From positions 3,658,001 through 3,722,000 of the forward strand of contig NZ_JAMKCQ010000001.1 in assembly GCF_024169515.1 (NCBI RefSeq): a DNA stretch of 64,000 nucleotides. The letters run 5' to 3'. Made by a program: the position numbers and the translations under genes. Within the stretch, counting starts at the first letter, position 1. The number at the start of each line of letters is the position of its first letter. This DNA is from Erwinia aphidicola (lineage in GTDB: Bacteria > Pseudomonadota > Gammaproteobacteria > Enterobacterales > Enterobacteriaceae). Of the stretch, positions 51,976 to 61,431 are shown one piece after another. The notes below the pieces were generated by a model. It made no database searches, was not told the origin of the DNA, and saw only the letters and a program-made list of their open reading frames with translations.

Positions 51976-53307
51976 ATGAAAAATGGATTTATGTTGTTCA
52001 TCAGCAGAGTGCTGCTGCTCGCTGTGCCGCTGGTAGCCAGTGCCGCCACATCTTCAGACTCGCAGGACCCGGTACTGCGTTTCTATCTGGTGCGCCACGG
52101 GCAAACGCTTTCTAACATCAAACAGATGACCATCGGCGGCGGAGGGAATGCCGAGCTGACGGCAAAAGGTCGCTATGATGCCAGCAGCCTCGGCCTTGGA
52201 CTGTCTGAAGTGCCGTTTATTGCCGCTTACAGCAGTACGCTGGGGCGGGCATATCAGACGGCAACCCTGATACTGCGCGGCCGCGATTTAAGCGTCACGC
52301 AGATCGATGACCTGAAGGATATCTCCTGGGGTGATGCCGAAGGCGGCCGGATTGACGATTTGACCGCGCAATTTGGTCATTCCGGCAACGACTTTAGCTA
52401 CTATTTTGGCCGCTATGACGACCCCGGCTTCGTCTCTCCGGTCCATGCCGAAAACATGGCAGATTTTTCCCAACGATTTGACGGTGCGCTGCGTAAGATT
52501 GCCCGTCAGCACCAGGGGCAGAGTGGCAACATTCTGGTTGCGGCGCACTCGTCGATGGCATTTTACCTGCAAAAATACCGCAGTAAGCAGCCTCTCTCCG
52601 GGTTGTCTAACACCAGCGTCTCGGTGCTGGAGTGGAAAAATGGCCAGTTTCATCTGATCGATTTTAACAATACCAATTATCTGCAAGCCGGTTATGCCAA
52701 AGAGAAGGCGCTGCCACCGCTGGAGATCAGTATCGTGGTGAATCCGTTGACCCATCTCAGGAAGATTGGGGTGATGGAAGGCACCAGCGACTCAGACTTT
52801 ACCCCGGCGGGAGTAAAGGCCAACCAGCAGATTGCCAGCAGCCTGAGCCACGCGACGCTGATTGCCGCTTACAGCAGCCAGCTGGGGCGCGCCGTTAAAA
52901 CCGCGCAGATTGTTACTCAGGCGCATCATATGCCGGTGATACAGGACAGGCGTTTAAACGAGCTGTTCCTCGGTACCTGGGAGGCCGAAAAGGTTGCCAC
53001 CTTAAAAACTCACCCGGCATCTGCCTTTCTGTTTTCGCCAGCCAGGGTGATTGACTTTGTGCCTGAGGTCGCCGCTGAACGTGGAGAGATTGCAGCTGCA
53101 CGGCTGGACGACTTTCTTTCCTCGCTGGCACATCGTTATGAATTCACGCCGGGAAGGGTGGTGGTGTTTACCCATCCGCTGGTGTTGGCCGCTTTTCTGA
53201 GCCTGCGCGTACCTGACTATCAACAGCCACAGCAGCAGGGCGCACAAGTGGTCGATCTGACTTATAAAAACGAAACCTTCAGGGTAAAACAGGTCAGGGC
53301 CTTATAA
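51976..53307 (+). CDS. Periplasmic two-domain histidine phosphatase
   Basis: A 443-residue protein with a signal peptide (MLFISRVLLLAVPLVASAA, cleavage near residue 25). It has two phosphoglycerate-mutase-like domains in tandem. Domain 1 (about 35-255) has the catalytic LVRHGQTLSN and AAHSSMAF, an active arrangement. Domain 2 (about 260-443) aligns in order (GNAELTAKG-like FTPAGVKANQQIA, AAYSSQLGRAVKTAQIV, VVVFTHPLVL) but its RHG triad reads NPLTHLRKIG, so it has probably lost activity. The substrate is unknown. ATG 51976 has CGGAG upstream. It stands alone between putP and efeUOB. Confidence 0.82.
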   Translation: MKNGFMLFISRVLLLAVPLVASAATSSDSQDPVLRFYLVRHGQTLSNIKQMTIGGGGNAELTAKGRYDASSLGLGLSEVPFIAAYSSTLGRAYQTATLILRGRDLSVTQIDDLKDISWGDAEGGRIDDLTAQFGHSGNDFSYYFGRYDDPGFVSPVHAENMADFSQRFDGALRKIARQHQGQSGNILVAAHSSMAFYLQKYRSKQPLSGLSNTSVSVLEWKNGQFHLIDFNNTNYLQAGYAKEKALPPLEISIVVNPLTHLRKIGVMEGTSDSDFTPAGVKANQQIASSLSHATLIAAYSSQLGRAVKTAQIVTQAHHMPVIQDRRLNELFLGTWEAEKVATLKTHPASAFLFSPARVIDFVPEVAAERGEIAAARLDDFLSSLAHRYEFTPGRVVVFTHPLVLAAFLSLRVPDYQQPQQQGAQVVDLTYKNETFRVKQVRAL

Positions 53308-53321
53308 ACCGGAGAAATACT

Positions 53322-53350
53322 GCGGGCTACACCAAGTGATGCCCGCAGCA
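53322..53350 (+). terminator. Hairpin after the histidine phosphatase gene
   Basis: CTGCGGGC pairs GCCCGCAG across a 13-base loop. No T-run follows directly. Confidence 0.5.
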
Positions 53351-53426
53351 CCGTTACATCTGCTTAATGTTTTTCCCCCTCGCAAAACTCGAAAATATCC
53401 CTTGCCCGGCTTGTATTTCTTTGTCC

Positions 53427-53445
53427 GATAATGATAATCGATATC
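53427..53445 (+). promoter_or_regulatory. Fur box of efeUOB
   Basis: GATAATGATAATCGATATC matches the 19-bp Fur consensus (GATAATGATAATCATTATC) at 17 positions. It lies 60 bases before efeU, so the operon should be repressed by Fe-loaded Fur. Confidence 0.9.
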
Positions 53446-53505
53446 GTTCGTATTTTACTTATCTTTACTGGATTTGACTGAAGTTAACAGTTAGAGGGTT
53501 TTGGC

Positions 53506-54339
53506 ATGTTTGTCCCGTTTCTCATCATGTTACGCGAAGGGCTCGAGGCGGCGCTGATTGTCAGCCTGATCGCCAGCTATCTGAAGCGTACTCAGCGCAG
53601 TCAGTGGTTCCCCGCCATGTGGATTGGTGTGTTTGCCGCTGCCGCGCTCTGCCTTGCCCTTGGCTGGTTTATCAATGAAACCACCGGTGAATTTCCGCAG
53701 AAACAGCAGGAGCTGTTTGAGGGTATCGTCGCCGTGGTCGCGGTGGTGGTGCTCACCTGGATGGTATTCTGGATGCGTAAAGTGTCACGCAACGTAAAGG
53801 CACAGCTGGAAGATGCCGTCGACAGCGCACTGCAGAAGGGCAACAGCAGCGGCTGGGCATTAGTATTTATGGTCTTTCTTGCCGTGGCGCGTGAAGGGCT
53901 GGAGTCGGTATTCTTCCTGCTGGCCGCCTTTCAGCAGGACGTGGGCTACGCGCCACCGCTCGGCGCGATGCTCGGCCTCGGCACCGCCGTGGTGCTCGGC
54001 ATGCTGATCTACTGGGGCGGTGTGCGCCTCAACCTGGGCAGTTTCTTCAAATGGACCAGCCTGTTTATCATTTTTGTCGCGGCTGGCCTGGCGGCGGGGG
54101 CGATCCGCGCCTTCCATGAAGCCGGTTTGTGGAATCACTTCCAGGACGTGGCATTTGATTTCAGTAATACCCTCACGACGCACAGCGTGTTTGGCACTCT
54201 GCTGGAAGGCCTGCTGGGCTACCAGGAAGCGCCGAGCGTCAGCGAAGTGGCGATGTGGTTTATCTACCTTATTCCGGCTCTGCTGCTGTTTGTTATGCCG
54301 GGACGTGTTGCAACCTCCACAGCGCCTGGCGTGCGCTGA
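53506..54339 (+). CDS. efeU: Ferrous iron permease EfeU
   Basis: A 277-residue inner-membrane permease of the Ftr1 oxidase-dependent iron transporter family, with seven membrane segments. Both R-E-G-L-E iron motifs are present: [12 protein letters not shown] near residue 10 and [15 protein letters not shown] near 130. It is intact, unlike the frameshifted gene of E. coli K-12. It is the first gene of efeUOB. Confidence 0.96.
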   Translation: MFVPFLIMLREGLEAALIVSLIASYLKRTQRSQWFPAMWIGVFAAAALCLALGWFINETTGEFPQKQQELFEGIVAVVAVVVLTWMVFWMRKVSRNVKAQLEDAVDSALQKGNSSGWALVFMVFLAVAREGLESVFFLLAAFQQDVGYAPPLGAMLGLGTAVVLGMLIYWGGVRLNLGSFFKWTSLFIIFVAAGLAAGAIRAFHEAGLWNHFQDVAFDFSNTLTTHSVFGTLLEGLLGYQEAPSVSEVAMWFIYLIPALLLFVMPGRVATSTAPGVR

Positions 54340-54394
54340 TTCCGCCGGACGGGCCTGGCCCGCCGGTGCTATTACTTTGACAGGGATTACCTCT

Positions 54395-55522
54395 ATGACC
54401 ATGCATTTTCGCCGTCATGCGCTGAACGCCGCGCTGCTGGCTGCTCTAACGACTTCCGGCGCGGCGCTGGCGGCTGATATTCCCCAGGTTAAGGTCAGCG
54501 TTAACGACAAGCAGTGTACCCCGATGACGCTGACGGTGGACGCGGGTAAAACCCAGTTCATCATCAAGAACGACAGCCAGAAAGCGCTGGAGTGGGAGAT
54601 CCTGAAAGGGGTGATGGTGGTGGAAGAGCGTGAAAACATCGCGCCGTCCTTTACCCAGAAGCTGACCGCCAACCTGGAAGCCGGAGAGTACGATATTACC
54701 TGTGGCCTGCTGAGCAACCCGAAAGGCAAGCTGATTGTCAAAGCCAGCGGCAGCCAAGCCAATGATGGTAAGCCGGACGTGCTGCAGCTGGTCGGGCCGA
54801 TTGCCGAGTACAAAGTGTACGTGACCAAAGAAGTCGAGCAGCTGGTTGCCAGCACCAAAGCCTTTACCGATGCGGTGAAAGCCGGCGATCTGGCAAAAGC
54901 CAAAGCCCTGTTTGCACCAACCCGCCAGCACTACGAGCGCATCGAGCCGATCGCCGAGCTGTTCTCCGATCTCGACGGTGCCATTGACGCCCGTGAAGAT
55001 GACTTCGAGAAGAAAGCGGAAGACCCGAATTTCACCGGTTTCCACCGCCTGGAGAAAGTGTTATTTGCTGATAACACCACCAAAGGGATGGATAAGTTTG
55101 CCGACCAGCTGTACAAAAATGTGCTGGATCTGCAGACCCGCATCAACGAACTGGCCTTCCCGCCGGGTAAAGTGGTGGGCGGGGCTGCCGGTCTGATTGA
55201 GGAAGTCGCGTCCAGCAAGATTTCGGGTGAAGAAGATCGCTACAGCCGTACCGACCTGTGGGATTTCCAGGCCAACGTTGATGGCGCGCAGAAAATCGTT
55301 AACCTGCTGCGCCCGCTGGTGCAGAAACAGAACCCGCAGCTGCTGGCGAAGGTGGACGGTAACTTTAACAAGGTGGATACCATTCTCGCCAGGTACCGTA
55401 CCAAAGACGGCTATGAATCCTACGACAAACTGACCGATGCGGACCGTACCGCACTGAAAGGCCCAATCACGGCGCTGGCCGAAGACCTTTCTCTGCTGCG
55501 CGGCACGCTTGGCCTGGACTAA
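54395..55522 (+). CDS. efeO: Periplasmic iron-uptake protein EfeO
   Basis: A 375-residue protein. The signal peptide ends ALA before ADIPQVKV. Residues about 28-120 are a cupredoxin-like domain ([25 protein letters not shown] ... [13 protein letters not shown]), and the rest is an M75 imelysin-like helical domain with the HxxE motif in FHRLEKVLF. It is thought to bind iron and feed EfeU. ATG 54395 is chosen; another ATG is two codons on. Confidence 0.95.
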   Translation: MTMHFRRHALNAALLAALTTSGAALAADIPQVKVSVNDKQCTPMTLTVDAGKTQFIIKNDSQKALEWEILKGVMVVEERENIAPSFTQKLTANLEAGEYDITCGLLSNPKGKLIVKASGSQANDGKPDVLQLVGPIAEYKVYVTKEVEQLVASTKAFTDAVKAGDLAKAKALFAPTRQHYERIEPIAELFSDLDGAIDAREDDFEKKAEDPNFTGFHRLEKVLFADNTTKGMDKFADQLYKNVLDLQTRINELAFPPGKVVGGAAGLIEEVASSKISGEEDRYSRTDLWDFQANVDGAQKIVNLLRPLVQKQNPQLLAKVDGNFNKVDTILARYRTKDGYESYDKLTDADRTALKGPITALAEDLSLLRGTLGLD

Positions 55523-55528
55523 TCAGAA

Positions 55529-56812
55529 ATGGCAAAATCCGTTGACGACGTGGCGCTGACGTCACGCCGTCGTTTACTGAAAGGAATGGGCATCCTCAGC
55601 GGTGCCCTGGCCGTGGCGGGCGGTTGCCCGGTTCATGCCGCCGCTGAGGGGGACTCTTTCTCACCGGGGGCGTTATCGCCAAATGCCCGTCAGGAAAGCC
55701 AGCCGTTTTACGGCAGGCATCAGGCCGGGATCGTCACCCCGCAGCAGGCGTCGATGATGCTGGTGGCCTTCGACGTGCTGGCGACGGATAAGACGAGCCT
55801 GCAGCAGCTGTTCAAGCTGCTGACGGCGCGCATCGCGTTTCTCACCCACGGCGGGAAAGCGCCGCGGGTGACCAACCCGCAGCTGCCGCCGATGGACTCC
55901 GGCATTCTCGGTGAGGAGATCTACCCGGATAACCTGACGATTACCGTTTCCGTGGGGCATTCGCTGTTCGATGAGCGCTTTGGGCTGCAGGCGCTGACTC
56001 CGCTTAAGCTGCAGCGTATGACCCGGTTCCCCAACGACGCGCTGGATGCCAGCCTGTGTCACGGCGACCTGCTATTACAGATCTGCGCCAATACCAATGA
56101 CACGGTGATCCACGCGCTGCGCGATATCATCAAGTACACCCCGGACTTGCTCAGCGTACGCTGGCGGCGCGAGGGGTTTATCTCCGACCACGCCGCGCGC
56201 AGCAAAGGTAAAGAGACGCCGATTAACCTGCTGGGCTTTAAGGATGGCACGGCGAACCCTGATACGGCAGATACCAGCCTGATGGATTCGATTCTGTGGG
56301 TGGGCAAAGGGCAGGGTGAACCGGCATGGACGCTGGGCGGCAGTTATCAGGCGGCACGCATTATTCAGTTCCGCGTGGAGTTCTGGGACCGCACGCCGCT
56401 GCGTGAACAGCAGACCATCTTCGGCCGTGAAAAGCACAGCGGCGCACCGCTGGGTATGCACAACGAGCATGATGTGCCGGACTACAGCCAGGATCCGGAT
56501 GGCGACATTATCCCGCTGGATGCGCATATTCGCCTGGCCAACCCGCGCACGCCGGAAACGCAAAACAACCTGATGCTGCGCCGTGGTTACAGTTATTCGC
56601 TGGGCGTTTCCCGTTCCGGCCAGCTGGAAATGGGGCTGCTATTTGTTTGTTATCAGCACGATCTGGAAAAAGGATTTTTGACCGTGCAGAAACGATTAAA
56701 TGGCGAAGCGCTGGAAGAGTATATAAAACCGATCGGCGGGGGCTATTACTTTGTCCTGCCGGGCGTACCTGATGCACAACACTATCTGGCACAGGGATTG
56801 CTGGAAGCCTGA
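55529..56812 (+). CDS. efeB: Deferrochelatase / DyP-type peroxidase EfeB
   Basis: A 427-residue haem peroxidase exported folded by the Tat system: the signal carries [10 protein letters not shown] and ends near AHAAA-like VHAAAEG. The DyP distal Asp motif is [10 protein letters not shown], with the catalytic Arg in [10 protein letters not shown] and the proximal haem His in the middle ([18 protein letters not shown] region contains conserved H and D). It completes the EfeUOB acid-inducible iron uptake system. The start follows efeO by 6 bases without its own strong ribosome-binding site, implying coupling. Confidence 0.95.
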   Translation: MAKSVDDVALTSRRRLLKGMGILSGALAVAGGCPVHAAAEGDSFSPGALSPNARQESQPFYGRHQAGIVTPQQASMMLVAFDVLATDKTSLQQLFKLLTARIAFLTHGGKAPRVTNPQLPPMDSGILGEEIYPDNLTITVSVGHSLFDERFGLQALTPLKLQRMTRFPNDALDASLCHGDLLLQICANTNDTVIHALRDIIKYTPDLLSVRWRREGFISDHAARSKGKETPINLLGFKDGTANPDTADTSLMDSILWVGKGQGEPAWTLGGSYQAARIIQFRVEFWDRTPLREQQTIFGREKHSGAPLGMHNEHDVPDYSQDPDGDIIPLDAHIRLANPRTPETQNNLMLRRGYSYSLGVSRSGQLEMGLLFVCYQHDLEKGFLTVQKRLNGEALEEYIKPIGGGYYFVLPGVPDAQHYLAQGLLEA

Positions 56813-56815
56813 CCT

Positions 56816-56848
56816 AATTAGCGGATTTGACTTAAATCCGCTAATTTT
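56816..56848 (+). terminator. efeUOB terminator
   Basis: A perfect 13-bp stem AATTAGCGGATTT/AAATCCGCTAATT with a 5-base loop and trailing TTCC. It ends the operon. Confidence 0.85.
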
Positions 56849-57088
56849 CCTTTTAACTTACGCTCCCTTAAAATGACATCAGACAATCTTAACTGATTAT
56901 AAAACACCCAGTCGCTGTTTTTACTGACGCCATTGTTAATAAAGTGATATTTATAACCTGATGATTAATAGAGTATTATCGAAAGTTTCATTATACTCGT
57001 AAAAAAAGTGTTGCATTTTTTTGGTAAACTGCTGAATATGAAATTGCTGTTGATTTTCGCATATAGTTTCCCACTACGGAGATAGCGA

Positions 57089-57301
57089 ATGCTGAAGTCC
57101 TTTAACGGACCACAAGTGAAAAAGTCATACATCGCCTTGATTCGCGAGGAGCTCATTTCCTCGGTAGCTTTCTCTTCTTTTACAATCCAACTGCTGTTCC
57201 AACACTCCTTTAAACCTTTTTTGGTGCATAGCCTGCAAGCGTATCGCTATGCATTTTTACCAACGGCTAGACCAGGCTTAAAAGGAAGCCATGACCTCTA
57301 A
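57089..57301 (+). CDS. Possible 70-residue leader ORF upstream of phoH
   Basis: A 70-codon frame with GGAG nine bases before ATG 57089 lies 64 bases upstream of phoH on the same strand, in an otherwise AT-rich leader. The peptide (KSYIALIREELISSVAFSSF ... SLQAYRYAFLPTARPG) has amphipathic character and no family I recognise. It may be a real small protein, a translated leader controlling phoH, or chance. phoH itself has an in-frame stop four codons before its ATG, so this is not an N-terminal extension. Confidence 0.4.
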   Translation: MLKSFNGPQVKKSYIALIREELISSVAFSSFTIQLLFQHSFKPFLVHSLQAYRYAFLPTARPGLKGSHDL

Positions 57302-57365
57302 AGCGTTCACGTAATCGCATCGATAATAGGGATGCGGGAAATGAAACCAACTGTAAGGTGCCACT

Positions 57366-58154
57366 ATGGGAAGACAGAAAGCAGTGATCAAAGCTCGTCG
57401 TGAAGCAAAACGTGTGCTTCGTAGCGATTCACGCAGTCACCGTCAGCGTGAAGAAGAATCGGTCACCTCGCTGGTGCAGATGGGTGGGCTGGATTCGATT
57501 GGCATGGCACGCGATAGCCGCGACCATTCACCGATTGAAGCCAGAAATGAAGCTCAGGCGCACTATCTCAACGCCATAGAAACCAAGCAACTGATCTTCG
57601 CTACGGGCGAAGCAGGTTGTGGTAAAACCTGGATCAGCGCCGCAAAAGCGGCCGAGGCCCTGATTCATAAGGATGTTGACAGGATTATAGTGACTCGCCC
57701 GGTACTTCAGGCGGATGAGGATTTGGGATTCCTTCCAGGGGATATCTCAGAAAAATTCGCCCCGTATTTCCGGCCGGTATATGACGTTCTGGTTAAACGT
57801 CTTGGCTCTTCCTTTATGCAGTACTGCCTGCGTCCCGAAATTGGCAAAGTGGAAATTGCGCCGTTTGCCTATATGCGAGGCCGCACGTTTGAAAACGCCG
57901 TGGTGATTCTGGATGAGGCGCAGAACGTCACCGCCGCCCAAATGAAGATGTTCCTGACTCGCCTTGGGGAAAACGTGACCGTCATTGTTAACGGCGATAT
58001 CACCCAGTGTGATTTACCGTCCCATGTTCAGTCCGGCCTGGCCGACGCGCTGTCGCGCTTCCAGGACGACGAGATGGTGAGCGTGGTCCGTTTCGGAAAA
58101 GAGGACTGCGTGCGTTCTCAGCTCTGTCAGCGCACGCTGCTGGCTTACGGTTAA
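57366..58154 (+). CDS. phoH: PhoH-family ATPase
   Basis: A 262-residue P-loop protein of the PhoH family, phosphate-starvation inducible in E. coli. Walker A is FATGEAGCGKTWISAAKA, Walker B VVILDEAQNVTAAQMKMFLTRLG, with IIVTRPVLQADEDLGFLPGD and the arginine-bearing VNGDITQCDLP. The N-terminal ~60 residues are basic and helical (RQKAVIKARREAKRVLRSDS). It may act as an RNA helicase-type enzyme. AAGG precedes ATG 57366. A clear Pho box was not found upstream. Confidence 0.95.
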   Translation: MGRQKAVIKARREAKRVLRSDSRSHRQREEESVTSLVQMGGLDSIGMARDSRDHSPIEARNEAQAHYLNAIETKQLIFATGEAGCGKTWISAAKAAEALIHKDVDRIIVTRPVLQADEDLGFLPGDISEKFAPYFRPVYDVLVKRLGSSFMQYCLRPEIGKVEIAPFAYMRGRTFENAVVILDEAQNVTAAQMKMFLTRLGENVTVIVNGDITQCDLPSHVQSGLADALSRFQDDEMVSVVRFGKEDCVRSQLCQRTLLAYG

Positions 58155-58171
58155 TCGCTTAAGCCCTGATG

Positions 58172-58200
58172 AAAGCCCGGCCAGTTGGCCGGGCTTTTTT
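58172..58200. terminator. phoH terminator
   Basis: A perfect 12-bp stem AAAGCCCGGCCA/TGGCCGGGCTTT with a 2-base spacer is followed by Ts. It lies between convergent phoH and the nitroreductase gene. Confidence 0.9.
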
Positions 58201-58204
58201 ATGG

Positions 58205-58945
58205 CTACTCGTCAGTGCCAAAGCCCTGTTTCAGCACGGCTGGCTGCACCTGCGGGAAATAAATATGGTCGTAATAGCTGGCGGTATTGTTACCCCAGTT
58301 ATCGCCATCGGTTCGCCCGGTCTGCTGCCAGTGCGCGACCAGCACCTCGTTATACGCTTTGATCACCTCAGGCAGCATCGCGCTGTTATAGCGCTCCTCG
58401 TGGCGGAAGCCCGCCAGCGACATACGCGGTTTCTGAACGGCAGGTTGATCAACATACCCCAGCACCACCCCCGCTACCGGGAAGGTCAGCTCAGGCAGGT
58501 TAAGCAGCTCAATCATCGCCTGCGGCTCGCGGCGGATCCCGCCAATTGGCACCACGCCCAGCCCGTGAGAGCGGGCAGCGGTCATCACGGTCGCCAGCGC
58601 GATTCCAATATCGGTCGCACCGGAGATCAGGCTTTCCAGGCTCTCATGCGCGATCTGCTGTTTGCCTTCCGCCTCAATTGCCAGCTGGCTTTTGTGCATA
58701 TCCAGCACAAAGGTGATAAACACCGGGGCTTTCGCGATCCACGGCTGTCCACCGGCAATTTCCGCGATTTTTGCGCGGGTGGCAGCATCACGCACCACCA
58801 CCAGCGATACCTGTTGGGAATTTACCGAAGTTGGCGCACGCCAGGCCGTTTCGACAATGTCATCAATAATCGTGTCGGCAATGGGGGTGTCAAGATAGCT
58901 GCGATCGCTGCGGTGGCTTTTCAGCAGTTGAGTGATTTCGTTCAT
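58205..58945 (-). CDS. NfsA/Frp-type FMN nitroreductase
   Basis: A 246-residue oxidoreductase of the NfsA/FRP group. The FMN phosphate-binding SHRSDRSYLDTPI start, APTSVNSQQVSLVVV and LESLISGATDIGIALATVMTAA segments are typical, as is GLGVVPIGGIRREP. It would use NADPH to reduce flavins, quinones or nitro compounds. The start is ATG 58943-58945. It is not the nfsA locus of E. coli by context, so I give no symbol. Confidence 0.87.
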   Translation of the reverse strand: MNEITQLLKSHRSDRSYLDTPIADTIIDDIVETAWRAPTSVNSQQVSLVVVRDAATRAKIAEIAGGQPWIAKAPVFITFVLDMHKSQLAIEAEGKQQIAHESLESLISGATDIGIALATVMTAARSHGLGVVPIGGIRREPQAMIELLNLPELTFPVAGVVLGYVDQPAVQKPRMSLAGFRHEERYNSAMLPEVIKAYNEVLVAHWQQTGRTDGDNWGNNTASYYDHIYFPQVQPAVLKQGFGTDE

Positions 58946-59040
58946 GTGATACCTGGTGTTCTGAATATGTAGAGTGTGAAGGTAGTGAAGATCCAGGGGT
59001 AACGGCTACGCATTTTGTGCGGCAGATCACATTTTTTGCT

Positions 59041-59185
59041 GTAGGGGGCGACCGCTTCTCTGGTCGCCCCGCAAAACCTTCAAAGCGGCGCTGGATATTA
59101 AATAACATCGCGTTGGTCGCGCAGGTGTAGGGGCGGGGCATGCCTCGCCCTCCGCGAATGCGGGTCGGGCATGCCCGACTCCTAC
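59041..59185. repeat. Three palindromes and a phoA 3'-end copy
   Basis: In order: GGGGCGACC/GGTCGCCCC (59041-59072); a 24-base exact copy (59082-59105) of the last codons and stop of phoA; GTAGGGGCGGGGCATGCCTCGCCC (59127-59151, half shown as motif); and GGGTCGGGCATGCCCGAC (59162-59179). The 59080-59200 block is repeated almost exactly at 61469-61590. See findings for the duplication history. Confidence 0.85.
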
Positions 59186-59194
59186 GCAAAATGC

Positions 59195-59228
59195 AAAAAA
59201 AAAAGTCTGAACATGAGTTCAGACTTTC
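59195..59228 (-). terminator. tRNA-Ser-type terminator (displaced copy)
   Basis: An 11-bp stem AAAGTCTGAAC/GTTCAGACTTT, with a long T-run on the minus strand. The same terminator follows the second tRNA-Ser at 61582-61613 and recurs at 61372-61404. Here it follows only a tRNA fragment. Confidence 0.85.
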
Positions 59229-59238
59229 TCTTTGAATA

Positions 59239-59255
59239 TGGTGGTGAGAGAGGGG
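59239..59255 (-). pseudogene. tRNA-Ser 3'-end fragment (copy 1)
   Basis: Seventeen bases identical to the 3' end of the tRNA-Ser(GGA) genes, including CCA, after which the sequence diverges. It is followed on the minus strand by the tRNA terminator. A fragment of this kind is left by integration of an element into a tRNA gene or by partial duplication. Confidence 0.75.
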
Positions 59256-59375
59256 GATCACTCGCGCCATCCCTGGCGCTCGCCCTGCGGGCAGCCTGCG
59301 GCTGTGCAAAACGGCTTTCCTGCCGTTTTGTCGAACCCTGGCGAGGGTTCTCACTCCCTCTCTCCGTGCAAAATG

Positions 59376-59408
59376 CAAAAAAATGCCTGAACTTTCGCTC
59401 AGGCATTT
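59376..59408 (-). terminator. Terminator of tRNA-Ser copy 1
   Basis: A 10-bp stem AAATGCCTGA/TCAGGCATTT with a T-run on the minus strand, directly downstream of the intact tRNA. Its sequence differs from the terminator used by copy 2. Confidence 0.85.
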
Positions 59409-59419
59409 CTTTTAGAATA

Positions 59420-59507
59420 TGGTGGTGAGAGAGGGGTTCGAACCCTCGATACGTTGCCGTATACACACTTTCCAGGCGTGCTCCTTCAGCCACTCGGACA
59501 CCTCACC
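59420..59507 (-). tRNA. tRNA-Ser (GGA), copy 1
   Basis: An 88-base class II tRNA with encoded CCA, acceptor GGTGAGG/TCTCACC, anticodon GGA in the CTGGAAA loop, a long variable arm (TATACGGCAACGTA) and T-arm GGTTCGAACCC. It is identical in sequence to the gene at 61625-61712. It lies upstream of phoA on the opposite strand. Confidence 0.97.
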
Positions 59508-59767
59508 ATATTTTACTGCCGCTACCCGCAGGGGGTAACGGGGCGCTACTATAGGCAGTCGCGGGTAATGGGTCAAGCAGTATTTTTCCCTGTGCTTCTA
59601 TTCGCTTAAGTGATGAGCAACCAAGGATAATCTGGTGCAGCCGGTGCGCAATTCGCCATAAACGGCGAAGCTCGCCTTTTATGCCGTTAGAACGGCAGGC
59701 CGGGCTTTAAGCCGGGCTGATATCAGCAGCTAAACCCTGTGAAGCGATCGGCCAGCCATAAGGTAAA

Positions 59768-59785
59768 TTGACATTAATCTGTCAC
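59768..59785 (+). promoter_or_regulatory. Pho box of phoA
   Basis: TTGACAT-TAAT-CTGTCAC fits the PhoB tandem-repeat pattern (7-base repeats spaced by 4 AT-rich bases), with AAAA and a third weaker repeat following. It lies about 90 bases before phoA, the expected position for PhoB activation under phosphate limitation. The rest of 59508-59871 shows nothing else definite. Confidence 0.85.
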
Positions 59786-59871
59786 AAAAAAGTCGCAAAG
59801 CTGAAATAGTTGTATCGCAGACTGACTCCCTGAAATCTTTAGCAAAACTTATTCATGGAGATCGCCGTTTA

Positions 59872-61275
59872 ATGAAACATAAAGCTTTCGCACTTTCCCT
59901 GCTGACCTCACTTATCTGCTCCTCTGCCGTCGCCGATATCGCCACTTACCAGCGGGCCGCGCAGGGTGATATTACTCAGCCGGGCGGAGCACGTCGCCTG
60001 AGCGGTGACCAGACCGAGGCGATTAAAGCGTCGTTGAGCAACAGCACGGCGAAAAACGTTATTCTGCTGATCGGCGACGGCATGGGCGACTCCGAAATTA
60101 CGGCGGCGCGAAACTATGCGCAAGGGGCGGGCGGTTTCTTTGAAGGGATTGATGCGCTGCCGCTAACCGGACAGTACACCCACTATGCGCTGGATAAGAA
60201 AACCCACAAGCCTGACTATGTGACCGATTCAGCAGCATCTGCCACCGCCTGGGCAACCGGCGTGAAGTCCTATAACGGCGCAATTGGCGTTGATGTAACG
60301 GGTAAAGATCATCCCTCGCTGCTGGAGTTGGCGAAAGCCGCCGGTAAAGCGACCGGCAATGTTTCAACCGCAGAGCTGGAAGATGCCACCCCGGCGGCGC
60401 AGATTGCCCACGTCACCTCGCGTAAGTGCTACGGCCCGGTCAAAACCAGCGAGCTGTGCGCCAGCAATGCGCTGGAGCAGGGCGGTAAAGGCTCGATTGC
60501 TGAGCAGTTGCTAAATGCGCGCGCCGACGTCACCTTTGGCGGCGGCGGGAAGACCTTCAGCGAAACGGCAAAAGCCGGCGAGTGGCAGGGCAAAACGCTG
60601 GAAGAGCAGGCGAAGCTACGCGGCTATCAGCTGGTGAACGATCTCGACGGCATGAATGCGCTTACCTCTGCCAGCGACGCGCAGCCGGTGCTGGGGCTGT
60701 TCGCTGCCGGGAATATGCCGGTGCGCTGGAAAGGCCCCCAAGCCACTTACCACGGTAATCTTGATGGCAAACCGATTACCTGCGAAGTAAACGCGGAGCG
60801 ACCGGCATCGACGCCGACGCTGGCGCAGATGACCGATAAGGCTATTGCGCTGCTGAGCAGTAAACCGGAGGGTTTCTTCCTGCAGGTGGAAGGCGCTTCT
60901 ATTGATAAGCAGGATCACGCGGCCAATCCGTGCGGGCAGATTGGTGAAACCGTCGATCTGGACGAAGCGGTGCAGAAGGCGCTGGAGTTTGCGCGCAAAG
61001 AGGGCAATACCCTGGTGATTGTCACTGCCGATCATGCGCACTCCAGCCAGATTATCGCCAACGACAGCAAAGCCCCGGGCCTGACGCAGACGCTGATCAC
61101 CAAAGATGGCAGCCCGATGACCCTCAGCTACGGTAATTCAGAAGAGGATTCGCAGGGCCACACCGGCACCCAGCTGCGCATCGCTGCCTTTGGCCCGCAC
61201 GCGGCCAATGTCGTCGGCCTGACCGATCAGACCGATCTGTTCTATACCATTAAAGCGGCGCTGGATATTAAATAA
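59872..61275 (+). CDS. phoA: Alkaline phosphatase
   Basis: A 467-residue periplasmic alkaline phosphatase. The signal peptide ([18 protein letters not shown]) is cleaved near ADIATYQ. The nucleophile Ser is in [14 protein letters not shown], metal ligands in [31 protein letters not shown] and [13 protein letters not shown], and the zinc His in [12 protein letters not shown]. It is close in length to the E. coli enzyme and intact. Its last 24 bases recur at 59082 and 61471. Confidence 0.97.
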   Translation: MKHKAFALSLLTSLICSSAVADIATYQRAAQGDITQPGGARRLSGDQTEAIKASLSNSTAKNVILLIGDGMGDSEITAARNYAQGAGGFFEGIDALPLTGQYTHYALDKKTHKPDYVTDSAASATAWATGVKSYNGAIGVDVTGKDHPSLLELAKAAGKATGNVSTAELEDATPAAQIAHVTSRKCYGPVKTSELCASNALEQGGKGSIAEQLLNARADVTFGGGGKTFSETAKAGEWQGKTLEEQAKLRGYQLVNDLDGMNALTSASDAQPVLGLFAAGNMPVRWKGPQATYHGNLDGKPITCEVNAERPASTPTLAQMTDKAIALLSSKPEGFFLQVEGASIDKQDHAANPCGQIGETVDLDEAVQKALEFARKEGNTLVIVTADHAHSSQIIANDSKAPGLTQTLITKDGSPMTLSYGNSEEDSQGHTGTQLRIAAFGPHAANVVGLTDQTDLFYTIKAALDIK

Positions 61276-61371
61276 TCACGCATTTTACGGGCCGATCGAA
61301 AAAAAGGATCGGCCCCTACAGCACACAGGAAGATGTAGGGGGCGACCGCTTTTCTGGTCGCCCCGCAAATG

Positions 61372-61404
61372 CAAAAAAAAGTCTGAACGTGAGTTCAGAC
61401 TTTC
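61372..61404 (-). terminator. tRNA-Ser-type terminator (displaced copy 2)
   Basis: AAAGTCTGAAC/GTTCAGACTTT stem with a T-run on the minus strand, following a tRNA fragment rather than a full tRNA. Confidence 0.85.
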
Positions 61405-61414
61405 TCTTTAAATA

Positions 61415-61431
61415 TGGTGGTGAGAGAGGGG
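61415..61431 (-). pseudogene. tRNA-Ser 3'-end fragment (copy 2)
   Basis: The same 17 bases of the tRNA-Ser 3' end as at 59239-59255, followed by the same unrelated flank (GATCACTCGCGCCATCCC), so both fragments descend from one event. Confidence 0.75.

Noticed and set aside
54020-54394. N-terminal extension of efeO
   Set aside because: The extension is out of frame inside efeU; the signal peptide starts at ATG 54395.
58169-58972. 267-codon plus-strand ORF opposite the nitroreductase
   Set aside because: Antisense shadow; the minus-strand frame has the nitroreductase motifs.
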